A DNA stretch of 64,000 nt from CAJINA01 sp964636125 (GCA_964636125.1 CAZWPX010000009.1:34842-98841); one strand, 5' to 3'. Positions 53,845 through 63,707 are shown, counted from the stretch's first letter. Notes: generated from the letters alone by a model not told the origin. Numbers and translations: made by a program.

Positions 53845-54228
53845 TCAAGATTCCAGAATTTCGTTAATGGCATCGATGATCACAGTCAGGTCGGGGATTG
53901 GCTTCAGGAACAGATTCTCAGAGCCCATACCGATGGCTTTCAACTCTTCGGGCAGCCGATAATCAACCGAGCCGGTATGGATCAGAAATTTCATTTCCGG
54001 CCGAAGAATGTGAGATTTAAGAATCATGGTATCACCGCTGATTCCAGGCAGGCGCAGGTCCACAATGGCAATGTCCAGCGCTTCCTTTTCAACTATCTTC
54101 AGTGCCTGTTCAGCACTTTCAGCTGAAAAAACGTCAAATTCGTAGTCATCCAGAAAATCGGCCAGGCTTTCACGTATACCCGGTTCATCATCGACAACAA
54201 GAACTTTTGCAGGCGTTTCCATAGTCAT
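53845..54228 (-). CDS. Single-domain response regulator
   Basis: A 127-residue receiver: VLVVDDEPGIRES, the phosphorylated Asp in IAIVDLRLPGISGD, HTGS as the switch and LKPI with the Lys. No output domain. The cognate kinase is probably the hybrid kinase immediately downstream on the same strand. GGAGG lies 13 bases before ATG 54228; a second ATG at 54222 is possible. Confidence 0.9.
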   Translation of the reverse strand: MTMETPAKVLVVDDEPGIRESLADFLDDYEFDVFSAESAEQALKIVEKEALDIAIVDLRLPGISGDTMILKSHILRPEMKFLIHTGSVDYRLPEELKAIGMGSENLFLKPIPDLTVIIDAINEILES

Positions 54229-54354
54229 AAAGCAGCTGTCGCCTCCCAGTATCGAATGAGTGCTTTACCACGCGGGTGTTTCTGTATTTTATCCTGATAT
54301 TGATTTTAAATGCAAGCACTACTCACCCGGAGCGGGGCCTCTCCATCGGCCGGG

Positions 54355-55116
54355 TCAGCGCAGACCTTCGATAAATGCCGGCACCGCATCAATCCCTTCT
54401 TTATCCACCAGCCGAATTGTCTGGGTGCCGATCACGGCAATATCAACCCGCCCTTTCAAAAAATCAATGTCCTGTTTGTCTTTGACACCAAAGCCCAGCG
54501 CCAGCGGCAGCCGGGTTGCTTTGCGGCAGCGGGAAAGATAGCTGTCCAACTCCTTTGAAAAGGAAGTTTGTCCACCGGTCACACCCTTTCTGGCCACGCA
54601 GTACACAAATCCCCGACAAAAGGAAGCCAGATAACGCATCCTGAGATCTGAGGTTGCCGGAGAAAAAATGAGTATCGGGTCCAGGCCCTCACCTGCCATG
54701 GCCTCCAGGTAAAGGCTGCCTTCTTCCGGCGGAAGGTCGGGAACAATGGCCCCTTTAAGGCCCCTTTCCGCCATGGTGTCCGCAAATCGCTCGACCCCGT
54801 ATCTGTACAATATGTTGTAATAACTCATAAACAGGAAAGGAATGTCAAAAGCCGCGCTTGCATTGCAAGCAAAATCAAGGCACTGCGCGACGGTTACCCC
54901 GCCGGCCAGCGCCTTCTGGTTGGCGTTCAGGATGACCGGCCCGTCCGCGATAGGTTCGGAAAACGGAATCTGCAGTTCAATAATATCTACCCCGGCAGAT
55001 ACCATTTTTTCAATTATCCGAAAGGATTCGTCCAGGCTGGGATACCCAATGACCAGGTGGGTCATCAGCAGGATATCCTTGTCCTCTAATTTTTTTCGAA
55101 TATAGCCTTCAAGCAT
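54355..55116 (-). CDS. trpA: Tryptophan synthase alpha subunit
   Basis: A 253-residue TIM-barrel that cleaves indole-3-glycerol phosphate. The catalytic Glu is at about 47 in IIELQIPFSEPIADGPVILN, and the Asp at about 58 in the same stretch. The usual FSDP is FSEP here, as seen in a divergent TrpA subgroup. FLFMSYYNILYRYGVERF and GAIVPDLPPEE follow. Its start overlaps the trpB stop by eight bases. It lies on the strand opposite trpEGDCF. Confidence 0.93.
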   Translation of the reverse strand: MLEGYIRKKLEDKDILLMTHLVIGYPSLDESFRIIEKMVSAGVDIIELQIPFSEPIADGPVILNANQKALAGGVTVAQCLDFACNASAAFDIPFLFMSYYNILYRYGVERFADTMAERGLKGAIVPDLPPEEGSLYLEAMAGEGLDPILIFSPATSDLRMRYLASFCRGFVYCVARKGVTGGQTSFSKELDSYLSRCRKATRLPLALGFGVKDKQDIDFLKGRVDIAVIGTQTIRLVDKEGIDAVPAFIEGLR

Positions 55117-56338
55117 TGTACGCCTCCGCTTTTGCTACAATGAATTCTTTCCATTGGGTATCTTTGAGGGCATCGGCCACCGTGAAGATGTCTTTGTCCC
55201 CCCGGCCGGATTGATTGATGACAATGCAGTCCGCGGGTGACAGATCCGGGGCCTCCCGGAAGGCCCCGGCAAATGCGTGGGCAGACTCCAGGGCCGGGAT
55301 CAATCCTTCTTTCTGCATGGTCAGCTCCACCGCCGCGATCACTTCCCGGTCTGTGGCGGCTTCAAAACGCACCCGCCCGCTTTCACTGAGGCTGGACAGG
55401 ATGGGGGAAACCCCCACGTAATCCAGGCCGGCGGCGACACTGTGCGTCTCCATCATCTGGCCATCGCTGTCCTGCAGGAAATAGGTTTTATATCCCTGGG
55501 CAACCCCCACACTGGCATCACCGGCCGCCAGCCGAGCCGCGTGGGCACTGGTATCCAGGCCCCGGCCACCGGCTTCAACCCCCACCAGTTCCACCGCGGG
55601 ATCATCAAAGAAGCCGCTAAAAATCCCCATGGCATTGGAACCACCGCCCACACAGGCATAGATCCTGGCCGGCAGGCTGCCTTCAACGGCGAGGATTTGA
55701 TCCCGGGCCTCCTGCCCGATGATGGACTGAAACCAGGTTACCATTTCAGGAAAGGGATGGGGACCGCAGGCCGTACCCAGGACATAGTGCGTCGTGTCCA
55801 TATGGCCGACCCAATCTCGAAAGGCCTCATTGATGGCGTCTTTCAATATCCGGGTACCCTCCTCAACGGGCACAACCGTGGCCCCGAGGCGTTCCATCCA
55901 GAACACGTTGGGCCTTTGGCGCTCAACATCGACAGCCCCCATATAGATGGTACAGTCAAACCCGAAGCGCGCGGCCATGGTCGCCGTCGCCACCCCGTGC
56001 TGTCCGGCACCGGTTTCGGCAATTACCCGGGTTTTCCCCATTTTGCGGGCTAAAAGGCCCTGCCCGATCACATTGTTGGCCTTGTGGGCACCGGTATGGT
56101 TCAGGTCTTCACGCTTGATGTAGATTTTAGCGCCCCCGAAATGCTGCGTGAGGTTGGCGCAGTATGTCAGCGGTGTGGGCCGACAGGAATAGGTCGCCAT
56201 AATCTCTTCATATTCCCGCCAGAAGGCCGGATCCTTTTTGGCCTCATAAAACACCTTTTCCAGTTCATCGAACGTGGCCACCAGAATTTCCGGCAGATAC
56301 GCCCCGCCAAACCGGTCATAGTACCCTCTTTTACGCAT
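55109..56338 (-). CDS. trpB: Tryptophan synthase beta subunit
   Basis: A 409-residue PLP enzyme joining indole to serine. RPTPLTYCANLTQ, the Schiff-base Lys in EDLNHTGAHKANN, AETGAGQHGVATAT and VGGGSNAMGIF are the family marks. ATG at 56338 follows GGAGGG at spacing 8; the in-frame TTG at 56353 lacks one. Its start overlaps the stop of the GntR/UTRA gene, so the regulator, trpB and trpA form one transcript. Confidence 0.96.
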   Translation of the reverse strand: MRKRGYYDRFGGAYLPEILVATFDELEKVFYEAKKDPAFWREYEEIMATYSCRPTPLTYCANLTQHFGGAKIYIKREDLNHTGAHKANNVIGQGLLARKMGKTRVIAETGAGQHGVATATMAARFGFDCTIYMGAVDVERQRPNVFWMERLGATVVPVEEGTRILKDAINEAFRDWVGHMDTTHYVLGTACGPHPFPEMVTWFQSIIGQEARDQILAVEGSLPARIYACVGGGSNAMGIFSGFFDDPAVELVGVEAGGRGLDTSAHAARLAAGDASVGVAQGYKTYFLQDSDGQMMETHSVAAGLDYVGVSPILSSLSESGRVRFEAATDREVIAAVELTMQKEGLIPALESAHAFAGAFREAPDLSPADCIVINQSGRGDKDIFTVADALKDTQWKEFIVAKAEAYNA

Positions 56339-57065
56339 GGGAAAACCCTCCAAGTTTCTGTGAAAAAACGAACTGGTCGGTCCGGCACAGCAGTTCGGAA
56401 TAGATCGCGTTTTTTGCCTGGGGAAAATGGATGAACCGCTGGACCTTCAAAATCGGTTCCCCGGCGGCAAGCGACAAGGCCACCGTTTTGGCCCTGTCTG
56501 GTAATCCGATCATGAAATTCTGCTTCCCGCCGGTAGGCTTCATGTAGTAGTGTTCAGCAACCATCCGTGAAAGGGATATCTCCCGGGTAAACAACTGGTC
56601 GACGCCTTTAAACAGAACCGGGTGCAGCCAGATATCCTCGACAATTACCGGCCGTTCATCAACTGTTTGCAGCCTTGATAAAAAGTAGGCCGATTGGCCC
56701 TTGAATGGGTTTTCCGGACTGCCCCCGGCTCTTTCCCGCAAATGTATTTTTTTCAGCATTCTTGCGGAAACGGATATGCCTTTGGCATGAAACGCGGCAC
56801 TGGTCCCGACCAGGGAAAAGAGATCGACCTCCTCAGGGCGGTCTAGAACAAATGTCCCCGCTCCTTTTTTTCTGGCCAGCATCTGTTTTCTAACCAGGAC
56901 ATCCGTAGCCTGCCGGGCCGTCGGCCGCCCGATACCGTATTGGGCGGCAAGCTGATGTTCCGATGGTATCCGGCTACCGGCCGGATATTCCCCGGTCCGA
57001 ACTTTTTCGGTCAATATTTCGGCCAGCTGGTGATAAAGCGGCACCGGTGACAAAGTATTAAGCAT
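56331..57065 (-). CDS. GntR-family regulator with UTRA domain
   Basis: A 244-residue repressor of the HutC subgroup. The N-terminal winged helix is PLYHQLAEILTEKVRTGEYP, AGSRIPSEHQLAAQYGIGRP and TARQATDVLVRKQMLARKKG. The UTRA ligand-binding domain follows from about residue 95 (KIHLRERAGGSPENPFKGQS, VIVEDIWLHPVLF, LKVQRFIHFPQAKNAIYSEL). It overlaps trpB, which it may control; the ligand is unknown. Confidence 0.88.
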   Translation of the reverse strand: MLNTLSPVPLYHQLAEILTEKVRTGEYPAGSRIPSEHQLAAQYGIGRPTARQATDVLVRKQMLARKKGAGTFVLDRPEEVDLFSLVGTSAAFHAKGISVSARMLKKIHLRERAGGSPENPFKGQSAYFLSRLQTVDERPVIVEDIWLHPVLFKGVDQLFTREISLSRMVAEHYYMKPTGGKQNFMIGLPDRAKTVALSLAAGEPILKVQRFIHFPQAKNAIYSELLCRTDQFVFSQKLGGFSHA

Positions 57066-57198
57066 GCCCGGCTTCTCCTCATAGTTAGGTAATAAACCAA
57101 AAGACCGCTACCGCGTATTTGTAAAGTTGTCAAGACAAATTTTCTGTGCTTTGCATGCTTTACAAGGGTTTATCTTCCCTTGCTTTTATGCTATGTAA

Positions 57199-57213
57199 TG
57201 GCAAATTTAATGC
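57199..57213 (+). promoter_or_regulatory. Candidate sigma-54 promoter
   Basis: TGGCAAATTTAATGC has GG and GC ten bases apart, fitting the -24/-12 pattern TGGCA-N7-TGC. It lies 55 bases before the kinase gene at 57268. Only the core dinucleotides and part of the consensus match, and no activator site was found. Confidence 0.35.
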
Positions 57214-57267
57214 CCGTATTCAGGACCTTGGTTGCCAAAAGCGCTAAGTGCAACCGCGAGGTAAAAA

Positions 57268-58755
57268 ATGCTCACAACTAAGCAACAAAACTACTTTGTT
57301 AAGGCTGTGGAATCGTTTCGCCGGCGCTTGATCGTCATTTCACCGGATTTCAAAATACTGGCTTCCAACAGCAGTCCGGAAGGCTGCCGGATATCCGACA
57401 TCATCGGTCGACACTGCTACACTGTTTTCTATGAACGCTCCTCTCCCTGCGAAAACTGTGCCGTTGAGGAAGTATCTTCGACCCGGCGGCCGTCCCTGCG
57501 TGCCAAAGAAGATGCATCTGAAAACCTTGGTAAAATGGCCTGCCTGTATGCGTACCCGATCTATTCCGAAGGCAAAATCGAAGCGTTTGTAAGCATGGAT
57601 TTCGATCTGCCCCTCCAGGGCGGTATTGAAGAAAAGCTGCAGCACTCGAACATCATGCTGCGCAACCTGATCAGCAGTTCGGTTGATGGGGTGATCGCTG
57701 CGGATAAACAAGGCAACATTTTGGTGTTCAATGCCGCCGCAACCCAGATAGCCGGCTACAATAAAACCGAAGCCCTGGAACAGATGAACATCAGGGATAT
57801 CTACCGGGATGACCTGGCCTACAAGATTATGGATGCCCTGCGCGGCGAGGGCCACGGCGGTCCCGGAAAATTGAAATCCTACCGCGTTGAAATCACCAAC
57901 AAGGATGGAACTGCCATACCGATCAGCCTGGATGCCTCCATCGTTTACGAAAAAGGTCTTGAAGTTGCCACCATCGGATATTTTCACGACATGCGCGAAA
58001 CGCTCAGTATAGAGAAAAAGCTGAAGAACACACAACTGCAGCTGCTGCAATCGGAAAAAATGGCCTCGCTCGGCAAGCTGGCCGCCGGTGTTGCGCACCA
58101 GTTGAACAATCCTTTAGGCGGCATTACCCTGTATACCAAGTTAATCCTGGAAGATTACCAGTTGGAAGAAGGTGCCATTGAGGACTTGAACAGAATTCTC
58201 AATGACGCCGAGCGTTGTCGCGACACTGTTAAGGAGCTTTTAGAGTTCACCCGGCAGTCACGAAACTTCATGAAACCCAATGACATCAACCAGGGCCTCG
58301 TCAGAACGCTTTTCCTGCTGGAAAGGCAGACCCTTTTTCAAAACATCACCATAAAAAAGAACTTCTGCGATTCACTCCCGCCGACCACCTGTGATCTTCA
58401 GCAGATGAACCATGTGTTCATGAACCTTGTTTTAAACGCGGCCCAGGCAATGGAGGGCCGGGGCACCTTGACCCTCACAACCACCGCCATCGAAGATGGC
58501 AGGCGTATCCGCCTCGAAATAGCGGATACCGGCCCGGGGATTCCAGAAAAAACGCTGCCGCGCATATTTGAACCATTTTTCACTACCAAAGAAGAAGGGC
58601 AGGGAACCGGCCTGGGATTGAGTCTTGTTTACCGCATCATTGAAAATCACAACGGCCGAATAGAAGCACTGAGCACACCGGGAGAGGGCTCTACGTTCAT
58701 AATAGAACTGCCTGCCACCCTACCACCCAAGCCTGGAGATGGAAACGATGACTGA
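57268..58755 (+). CDS. PAS sensor histidine kinase with cysteine-bearing N-terminal PAS
   Basis: A 495-residue cytosolic kinase. First PAS 15-115 contains C50 and a CENC pair (61, 64) that could bind a metal or haem or sense redox. Second PAS 125-245. HisKA has AAGVAHQLNNPLGG (His277; Gln replaces the usual Glu). ATPase motifs are NLVLNAAQAM, DTGPGI and GTGLGLSLVYR. ATG follows GAGG. It overlaps the next kinase gene, so the two are translated together. Confidence 0.9.
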   Translation: MLTTKQQNYFVKAVESFRRRLIVISPDFKILASNSSPEGCRISDIIGRHCYTVFYERSSPCENCAVEEVSSTRRPSLRAKEDASENLGKMACLYAYPIYSEGKIEAFVSMDFDLPLQGGIEEKLQHSNIMLRNLISSSVDGVIAADKQGNILVFNAAATQIAGYNKTEALEQMNIRDIYRDDLAYKIMDALRGEGHGGPGKLKSYRVEITNKDGTAIPISLDASIVYEKGLEVATIGYFHDMRETLSIEKKLKNTQLQLLQSEKMASLGKLAAGVAHQLNNPLGGITLYTKLILEDYQLEEGAIEDLNRILNDAERCRDTVKELLEFTRQSRNFMKPNDINQGLVRTLFLLERQTLFQNITIKKNFCDSLPPTTCDLQQMNHVFMNLVLNAAQAMEGRGTLTLTTTAIEDGRRIRLEIADTGPGIPEKTLPRIFEPFFTTKEEGQGTGLGLSLVYRIIENHNGRIEALSTPGEGSTFIIELPATLPPKPGDGNDD

Positions 58756-60241
58756 AACAGTGGATGCCATAAAGATTTTAGTGGTGGATGATGAAAGAGA
58801 CATCCGCGACGGATCCGCCAGAATCCTTACGAAGATGGGTTGCGAGGTATTCACAGCCGACCGGGGTGACAAGGGGCTGGCGCTGCTGGCGGAAAATCCG
58901 GTTAACCTGGTACTTCTGGATATGAAGATGCCGGGCATGGACGGAATGGAGGTTCTCAAACGTATTCGTCAGGACCACCCCGACATCCTGGTAGTGGTCG
59001 TCACTGGATTTGCCACGGTTGAAACCGCCATCGAGGCCATGAAAGAGGGGGCCTACGATTTTATTCCCAAACCTTTTGAACCGGACCAGCTTAGGATCGT
59101 CGTCAACCGGGCCTGGGACAAGATCCGCCTGAGAGCGGAAACCTTGAGGCTAGCAGAGGAGCGCAGAAGAACCCTGGTGGATTTAGATACCGAAAAAAGC
59201 CGGATACACACCATCCTGGAATCACTGCCCAGCGGCACCGCCGTGACAGACAATAGCGGGCGGGTTGTGTTGATGAACCCGGCTTTCAAACGCCATCTCG
59301 GTATCGCCCCGGCTTTGCCTCTGGGAAAACCGATAGGCGACTATGTTTCCGACCCGGGCCTGAACAAGCTCGTGATGGACATCTCCAGGGGCCGGCATGT
59401 AGACTTTGACGACATTCCTGTTTATGAATTTTCCCTGCCGGGCAATAAATTTTTTATGGCCAACAGCAGGCCGGTTCTCGGGGAAAAAAATGCGTGTCTG
59501 GGGGCGGTAGTCAACATAACCGACATTTCAACCATGAAGACCCTCGACCAGCTCAAATCCGAGTTTGTCGCCAAGGTTTCGCATGAGTTGCGGTCTCCGC
59601 TGTCCACCATTCATGAGCAGCTGGCCGTGGTCATCAGTGACATGGTTGAAGTGGCCCCGGAAAGCGACAAGCAGATTCTCTCACGGGCCAAAGAAAAAAC
59701 CTTCGGGCTGATCTCGCTGATCAGTGATCTTCTTGATCTTTCCCGCATCGAAGAGGGCGCCATCTGCCGGGACCTACGCAGTATCCAGGTGGACGCCCTG
59801 CTAACCAACATTGTAGATTTCCTCAAAACCCGAGCGGATGCTAAAAACCAGGCCCTATCATTGGAATTCGGCCAGACGGATTTGCCAGAAATCACGGCGG
59901 ATGCCATTGCCCTGGAAAGTATTTTCGGGAATCTGATTGCAAATGCCATCAACTATACCCAGGATGGCGGCCGTATAACGGTAAAGGTCGATCTGACCGG
60001 AGTCAATATTCGGGTGCAGGTCAGCGACAATGGTTTCGGGATCGAAGCCAAACACCTTGAAAACATCTTCAACCGGTTCTACCGGGTTAAAAACGACAAA
60101 ACCCGCTACATAACCGGTACAGGCCTGGGGCTGCCCATTGTCCGGGAACTCGTCTCCGCAATGGGTGGCATGGTTGACGTAGACAGCACGCCCGGACAGG
60201 GTTCAAAGTTCACAGTGCTGCTGCCCACAACCGGGCAGTAA
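58748..60241 (+). CDS. Receiver-PAS-histidine kinase
   Basis: A 497-residue protein: receiver 5-125 (LVVDDERDIRD, Asp58 in LVLLDMKMPG, KPFEP), PAS 150-260, HisKA with FVAKVSHELRSPLSTI (His279), and ATPase ending GTGLGLPIVRELV. ATG at 58748 overlaps the upstream stop by eight bases and has GGAG nine bases before it; ATG 58739 has none. It likely receives phosphate from the upstream kinase and passes a signal on through its own kinase part. Confidence 0.9.
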   Translation: MTETVDAIKILVVDDERDIRDGSARILTKMGCEVFTADRGDKGLALLAENPVNLVLLDMKMPGMDGMEVLKRIRQDHPDILVVVVTGFATVETAIEAMKEGAYDFIPKPFEPDQLRIVVNRAWDKIRLRAETLRLAEERRRTLVDLDTEKSRIHTILESLPSGTAVTDNSGRVVLMNPAFKRHLGIAPALPLGKPIGDYVSDPGLNKLVMDISRGRHVDFDDIPVYEFSLPGNKFFMANSRPVLGEKNACLGAVVNITDISTMKTLDQLKSEFVAKVSHELRSPLSTIHEQLAVVISDMVEVAPESDKQILSRAKEKTFGLISLISDLLDLSRIEEGAICRDLRSIQVDALLTNIVDFLKTRADAKNQALSLEFGQTDLPEITADAIALESIFGNLIANAINYTQDGGRITVKVDLTGVNIRVQVSDNGFGIEAKHLENIFNRFYRVKNDKTRYITGTGLGLPIVRELVSAMGGMVDVDSTPGQGSKFTVLLPTTGQ

Positions 60242-60320
60242 CACCTGCCCCGCTACCGGCGGCAATGTCAGAGCCAGCAACGGTACGGCCAGCGAGCCAT
60301 GATTCAACGCAGGCGTTGAA

Positions 60321-61031
60321 TCATTCGCTGCCATCGCTTTTTTTTTGAATGCGCTCATTTTCCTGAGCATAAAATTCCCGGATATACGTTTCCTGGGCCT
60401 CAAAACCCCAATGGGTTTTCTGCCAGAATATGGCTGCGGCTTCTTTTTCACCTTTCCGGATAAAATGTATTAAGCGATCATGTTCATCACAATTGGCCCA
60501 CTCCCATTCTTTTATGTACGCCAGACGAGGAAAGTCATAAAGTCGCTGTTTCATGTTCATTATCAATGGTTTCATGGTGGTGTTATCAGACAATTCAAGA
60601 AATATGTCATGGAACGCAATATTCAGGAAATAGTATTGCGAATCGAAGTCTTCGAAGGATTTTTCCTGGATGCAACGACGCATATCCCTATTGAGTTTTT
60701 CCATCTTAGCGATTCGATGGGACGTTATCTGGTCGAATACAGATCGTAAGACCGCACTTTCAAGAGCACCGAGAATCTGTAAAATATCCCTGATTTCATC
60801 CAGGGTCAAGCGTTTGAGCAACACGCCTCTACGCGGCAGGATGGAGACAAAGCCTTCACATTCCATCTGGATGATCGCATCCCGCAGCGGTGTTTTACTG
60901 ACACCCAGACGTGTGCTGATTTCATTGAGCTTGATATAAGCGCCGGGCAAAAGCCTGCCTGCCTGGATCTCATTCTGCAGATATTCGTATACTTGCTGCC
61001 GCAACGATCGCAGGTCTAAAACACTTTCCAT
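60321..61031 (-). CDS. GntR-family regulator (FadR subgroup, FCD domain)
   Basis: A 236-residue regulator. Winged helix: LRQQVYEYLQNEIQAGRLLP, ISTRLGVSKTPLRDAIIQME, CEGFVSILPRRGVLLKRL. FCD domain from about 95: QYYFLNIAFHDIFLELSDNT holds metal-binding residues and CDEHDRLIHFI a later conserved His. ATG follows GAGGGG. It is the last gene of the xsc-tpa-ald set, so it probably senses taurine or a product and controls that operon. Confidence 0.88.
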   Translation of the reverse strand: MESVLDLRSLRQQVYEYLQNEIQAGRLLPGAYIKLNEISTRLGVSKTPLRDAIIQMECEGFVSILPRRGVLLKRLTLDEIRDILQILGALESAVLRSVFDQITSHRIAKMEKLNRDMRRCIQEKSFEDFDSQYYFLNIAFHDIFLELSDNTTMKPLIMNMKQRLYDFPRLAYIKEWEWANCDEHDRLIHFIRKGEKEAAAIFWQKTHWGFEAQETYIREFYAQENERIQKKSDGSE

Positions 61032-61086
61032 CTTTTCCCCTCGTTTCCAATGACCGGATTGAATGAGCCATCATCAAATGGCTCGT

Positions 61087-62205
61087 TCAGCCACCGATCA
61101 ACGAATCTACCGGTGTGTATTCCAGATCAAAGGCATCGGCCACAGCGTCGTAGGTTATCTGGCCGTCGATCACGTTTGCCCCCAGCTTAATTTCGGCGTT
61201 TTCCTGCATTGCCTTTTTCCAGCCCTTGTTGGCGATCTGGACCGCATAAGGCAGGGTGGCGTTGGTCAGCGCCAGGGTGGAGGTCTTGGCCACGGCCCCG
61301 GGCATATTGGCTACACAATAGTGGATCACGCCGTCGACCACATAAGTGGGCTCGCCATGGGTGGTGGCCTTGGAGGTCTCGAAGCAGCCCCCCTGATCGA
61401 TGGCCACGTCCACCAGCACCGATCCTTTTTTCATAGTACTCAGCATCTCCCGTGTCACCAGGCGCGGGGCCTTGGCGCCGGGAATCAGCACGGCACCCAC
61501 CACCACGTCAGCCTCTTTGACCAGTTTACGGATCGTCGCCGGACTGGACATCAGGGTGAAGCAGTTGGCCGGCATCACGTCGCTCAGATAGCGCAGCCGA
61601 TCCAGATTCATGTCCAGCAGATAGACCTTGGCGCCCAGACCGCAGGCCATCTTGGCCGCATTGACACCCACCACACCGCCGCCGATCACCACCACCGTGC
61701 CCGGGTCCACCCCGGGAACGCCGCCCAGCAGTACCCCGTGGCCGCCCTGGGCCATCTCGAGGTACTTGGCTCCCTGCTGGATGGCCATGCGTCCGGCCAC
61801 TTCGCTCATGGGGGTCAGCAACGGCAGGCTGCCGTCCGCCTTCTGGATGGTCTCGTAGGCGATGCTCACCGATTTGCTCTTGATCAGCGCGTTGGTCTGG
61901 GTTTCGTCAGCAGCCAGGTGCAGGTAGGTGAACACGATCTGGCCCGGCCGGATTAGATCGTACTCCGGGGGTAAGGGCTCTTTGACATGCATGACCATGT
62001 CGGCTGCATCGAAAATCGCCTTGGGAGTGTCGATCATTTTGGCCCCTGCATTGATGTAAGCCGTATCATCAAAACCGCTGCCGGCCCCGGCGGATTTTTC
62101 AACCAGTACCGTGTGGCCGTTTTGGATCATCACCTCAACACCGGCCGGGGTCATGCACACGCGGTTCTCTTCCGTCTTGATCTCTTTCAGTATTCCTACA
62201 ATCAT
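61087..62205 (-). CDS. ald: Alanine dehydrogenase
   Basis: A 372-residue NAD enzyme, L-alanine to pyruvate plus ammonia. MIVGILKEIKTEENRVCMTP is the N-terminus; HVKEPLPPEYDLI holds substrate contacts; VVVIGGGVVGVNAAKMACGL is the Rossmann motif. ATG follows GGGAGG. Next to taurine aminotransferase, it would regenerate the pyruvate acceptor and release ammonia, as in Bilophila and Desulfonispora. Confidence 0.96.
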   Translation of the reverse strand: MIVGILKEIKTEENRVCMTPAGVEVMIQNGHTVLVEKSAGAGSGFDDTAYINAGAKMIDTPKAIFDAADMVMHVKEPLPPEYDLIRPGQIVFTYLHLAADETQTNALIKSKSVSIAYETIQKADGSLPLLTPMSEVAGRMAIQQGAKYLEMAQGGHGVLLGGVPGVDPGTVVVIGGGVVGVNAAKMACGLGAKVYLLDMNLDRLRYLSDVMPANCFTLMSSPATIRKLVKEADVVVGAVLIPGAKAPRLVTREMLSTMKKGSVLVDVAIDQGGCFETSKATTHGEPTYVVDGVIHYCVANMPGAVAKTSTLALTNATLPYAVQIANKGWKKAMQENAEIKLGANVIDGQITYDAVADAFDLEYTPVDSLIGG

Positions 62206-62244
62206 CTTTACCTCCCTGCATTAATTGTCCGGGTAACGCGTCCT

Positions 62245-63639
62245 TTAGAAGTTCTCAATGGCCTTTCTGACTGCCGCCACGATCTCATCTATATCTGCCA
62301 TAGTAGCGATCAGCGCAGGAGCAAAGTTCATGATCGTGTTGTTGCCAGGCAGCGAACTGTTGGTTCTACCGATCAGTACGCCTTCTGCTGCCACCAACCC
62401 CATGATGCGGCCCATATCTGCTTCACTGATCGGTTCTTTGGTGGCCTTGTCCTTAACCAGTTCAAGGCCGCAGAACAGCCCTTTGCCGCGAACATGGCCG
62501 ACCAGGGGCATATCGGATAATGCCTGCAGGCTCTCCAAAAGATAGGCGCCGACCACTCGGCTGTTTTCAATCAAGTTTTCTTCTTCGATAATACGGGTAC
62601 TTTCCAAAGCAGCGACCGTAGCCCCGGCGCATCCGCCGTAGGTGCTGATGTCACGAAAATAGTTGCTGCCCTCCTTGGGATCGGCCGGATCACAAAGGAA
62701 CTTGTCATAAACCTCCTGACTCGTGACCGTGGCGGAAAGAGGCATATAGGAACTGGCCAACCCCTTGGCCATGGTTACCATGTCCGGATCGACATCATAC
62801 TGCTCGAAACCCCAGAATTTACCGGTGCGACCGAATCCGCATACCACTTCATCCATTATCAGATAGATGCCGTAACGGTTACAAATCTCCTTCAGGATGG
62901 GGTAATACTCGGGGACCGGAACGATGATGCCGCCACCGGCGGTTATGGGTTCAACGATACAGCCACCGGTGGTGTCCGGCCCTTCCTTTAGAATGACCTC
63001 TTCAAGGCTGCGGGCACAGTCGATGTTGCAGCCCGGGTAGGATTTATCGAATGGGCATCGGTAACACAAGGCGTGGGGAAACTCGGCAAACCCATCGGCA
63101 AACGGACCGAAGTCCTGTTTGCGCTGCAGTTGTCCCGTGGCACTCAAGGCCCCGATGGTCGTCCCATGGTAATCCCGATCCCTGAAAAGAATTTTGTATT
63201 TTCCCTTACGTTCAGGGTCAATGTTAGACAGCTGGCGAATGATTTTGAAGGCTTTTTCATTGGCCTCCGATCCACTGTTGGAAAAATAGACCTTGCCCAG
63301 GTTAGGGAGCAGTTCTATCAGTTTGGCGGCAAATTTGATGGTGGGAATGTTGCCCACCGAACCGGCATAGTACCCCATGGTTATGAGCTGATCGTAAATG
63401 GCCTTGGCGATGCTCTCCCTGCCGTGGCCCACCATCACGCTCCAGACGCCCCCGGATGTGGCATCGAGATACTCCCTGCCTCTGATGTCCGTGACCCGGA
63501 GCCCCTTGCCTTCGACAATAATCATCTGCTCGGCGGATTCGAATACCTTGTGGGGCTTGATGTGATGCCACAGGTAATCACGGTCGCCGCGAACCATCTC
63601 CTCCGTATCGTATACGTTCCAATTGACGGTCGATTCCAT
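62245..63639 (-). CDS. tpa: Taurine:pyruvate aminotransferase
   Basis: A 464-residue class III aminotransferase. ATG at 63639 follows AAGGAGAAA; the frame upstream is not used. YFSNSGSEANEKAFKIIRQL binds the phosphate, LIMDEVVCGFGRTGKF holds the PLP Asp and VTMAKGLASSYMPLS the Lys. A Cys-rich stretch (CYRCPFDKSYPGCNIDC) is typical of this subgroup. Taurine plus pyruvate gives sulfoacetaldehyde plus alanine. The substrate is supported mainly by the ald and xsc neighbours; other omega-amino acids are possible. Confidence 0.85.
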   Translation of the reverse strand: MESTVNWNVYDTEEMVRGDRDYLWHHIKPHKVFESAEQMIIVEGKGLRVTDIRGREYLDATSGGVWSVMVGHGRESIAKAIYDQLITMGYYAGSVGNIPTIKFAAKLIELLPNLGKVYFSNSGSEANEKAFKIIRQLSNIDPERKGKYKILFRDRDYHGTTIGALSATGQLQRKQDFGPFADGFAEFPHALCYRCPFDKSYPGCNIDCARSLEEVILKEGPDTTGGCIVEPITAGGGIIVPVPEYYPILKEICNRYGIYLIMDEVVCGFGRTGKFWGFEQYDVDPDMVTMAKGLASSYMPLSATVTSQEVYDKFLCDPADPKEGSNYFRDISTYGGCAGATVAALESTRIIEEENLIENSRVVGAYLLESLQALSDMPLVGHVRGKGLFCGLELVKDKATKEPISEADMGRIMGLVAAEGVLIGRTNSSLPGNNTIMNFAPALIATMADIDEIVAAVRKAIENF

Positions 63640-63707
63640 GTTGTTTCTCCTTATTGGAATGATCTTTGTTGAATACAGTGGTGCATTCACGTCACTTGTT
63701 TTCGGCC

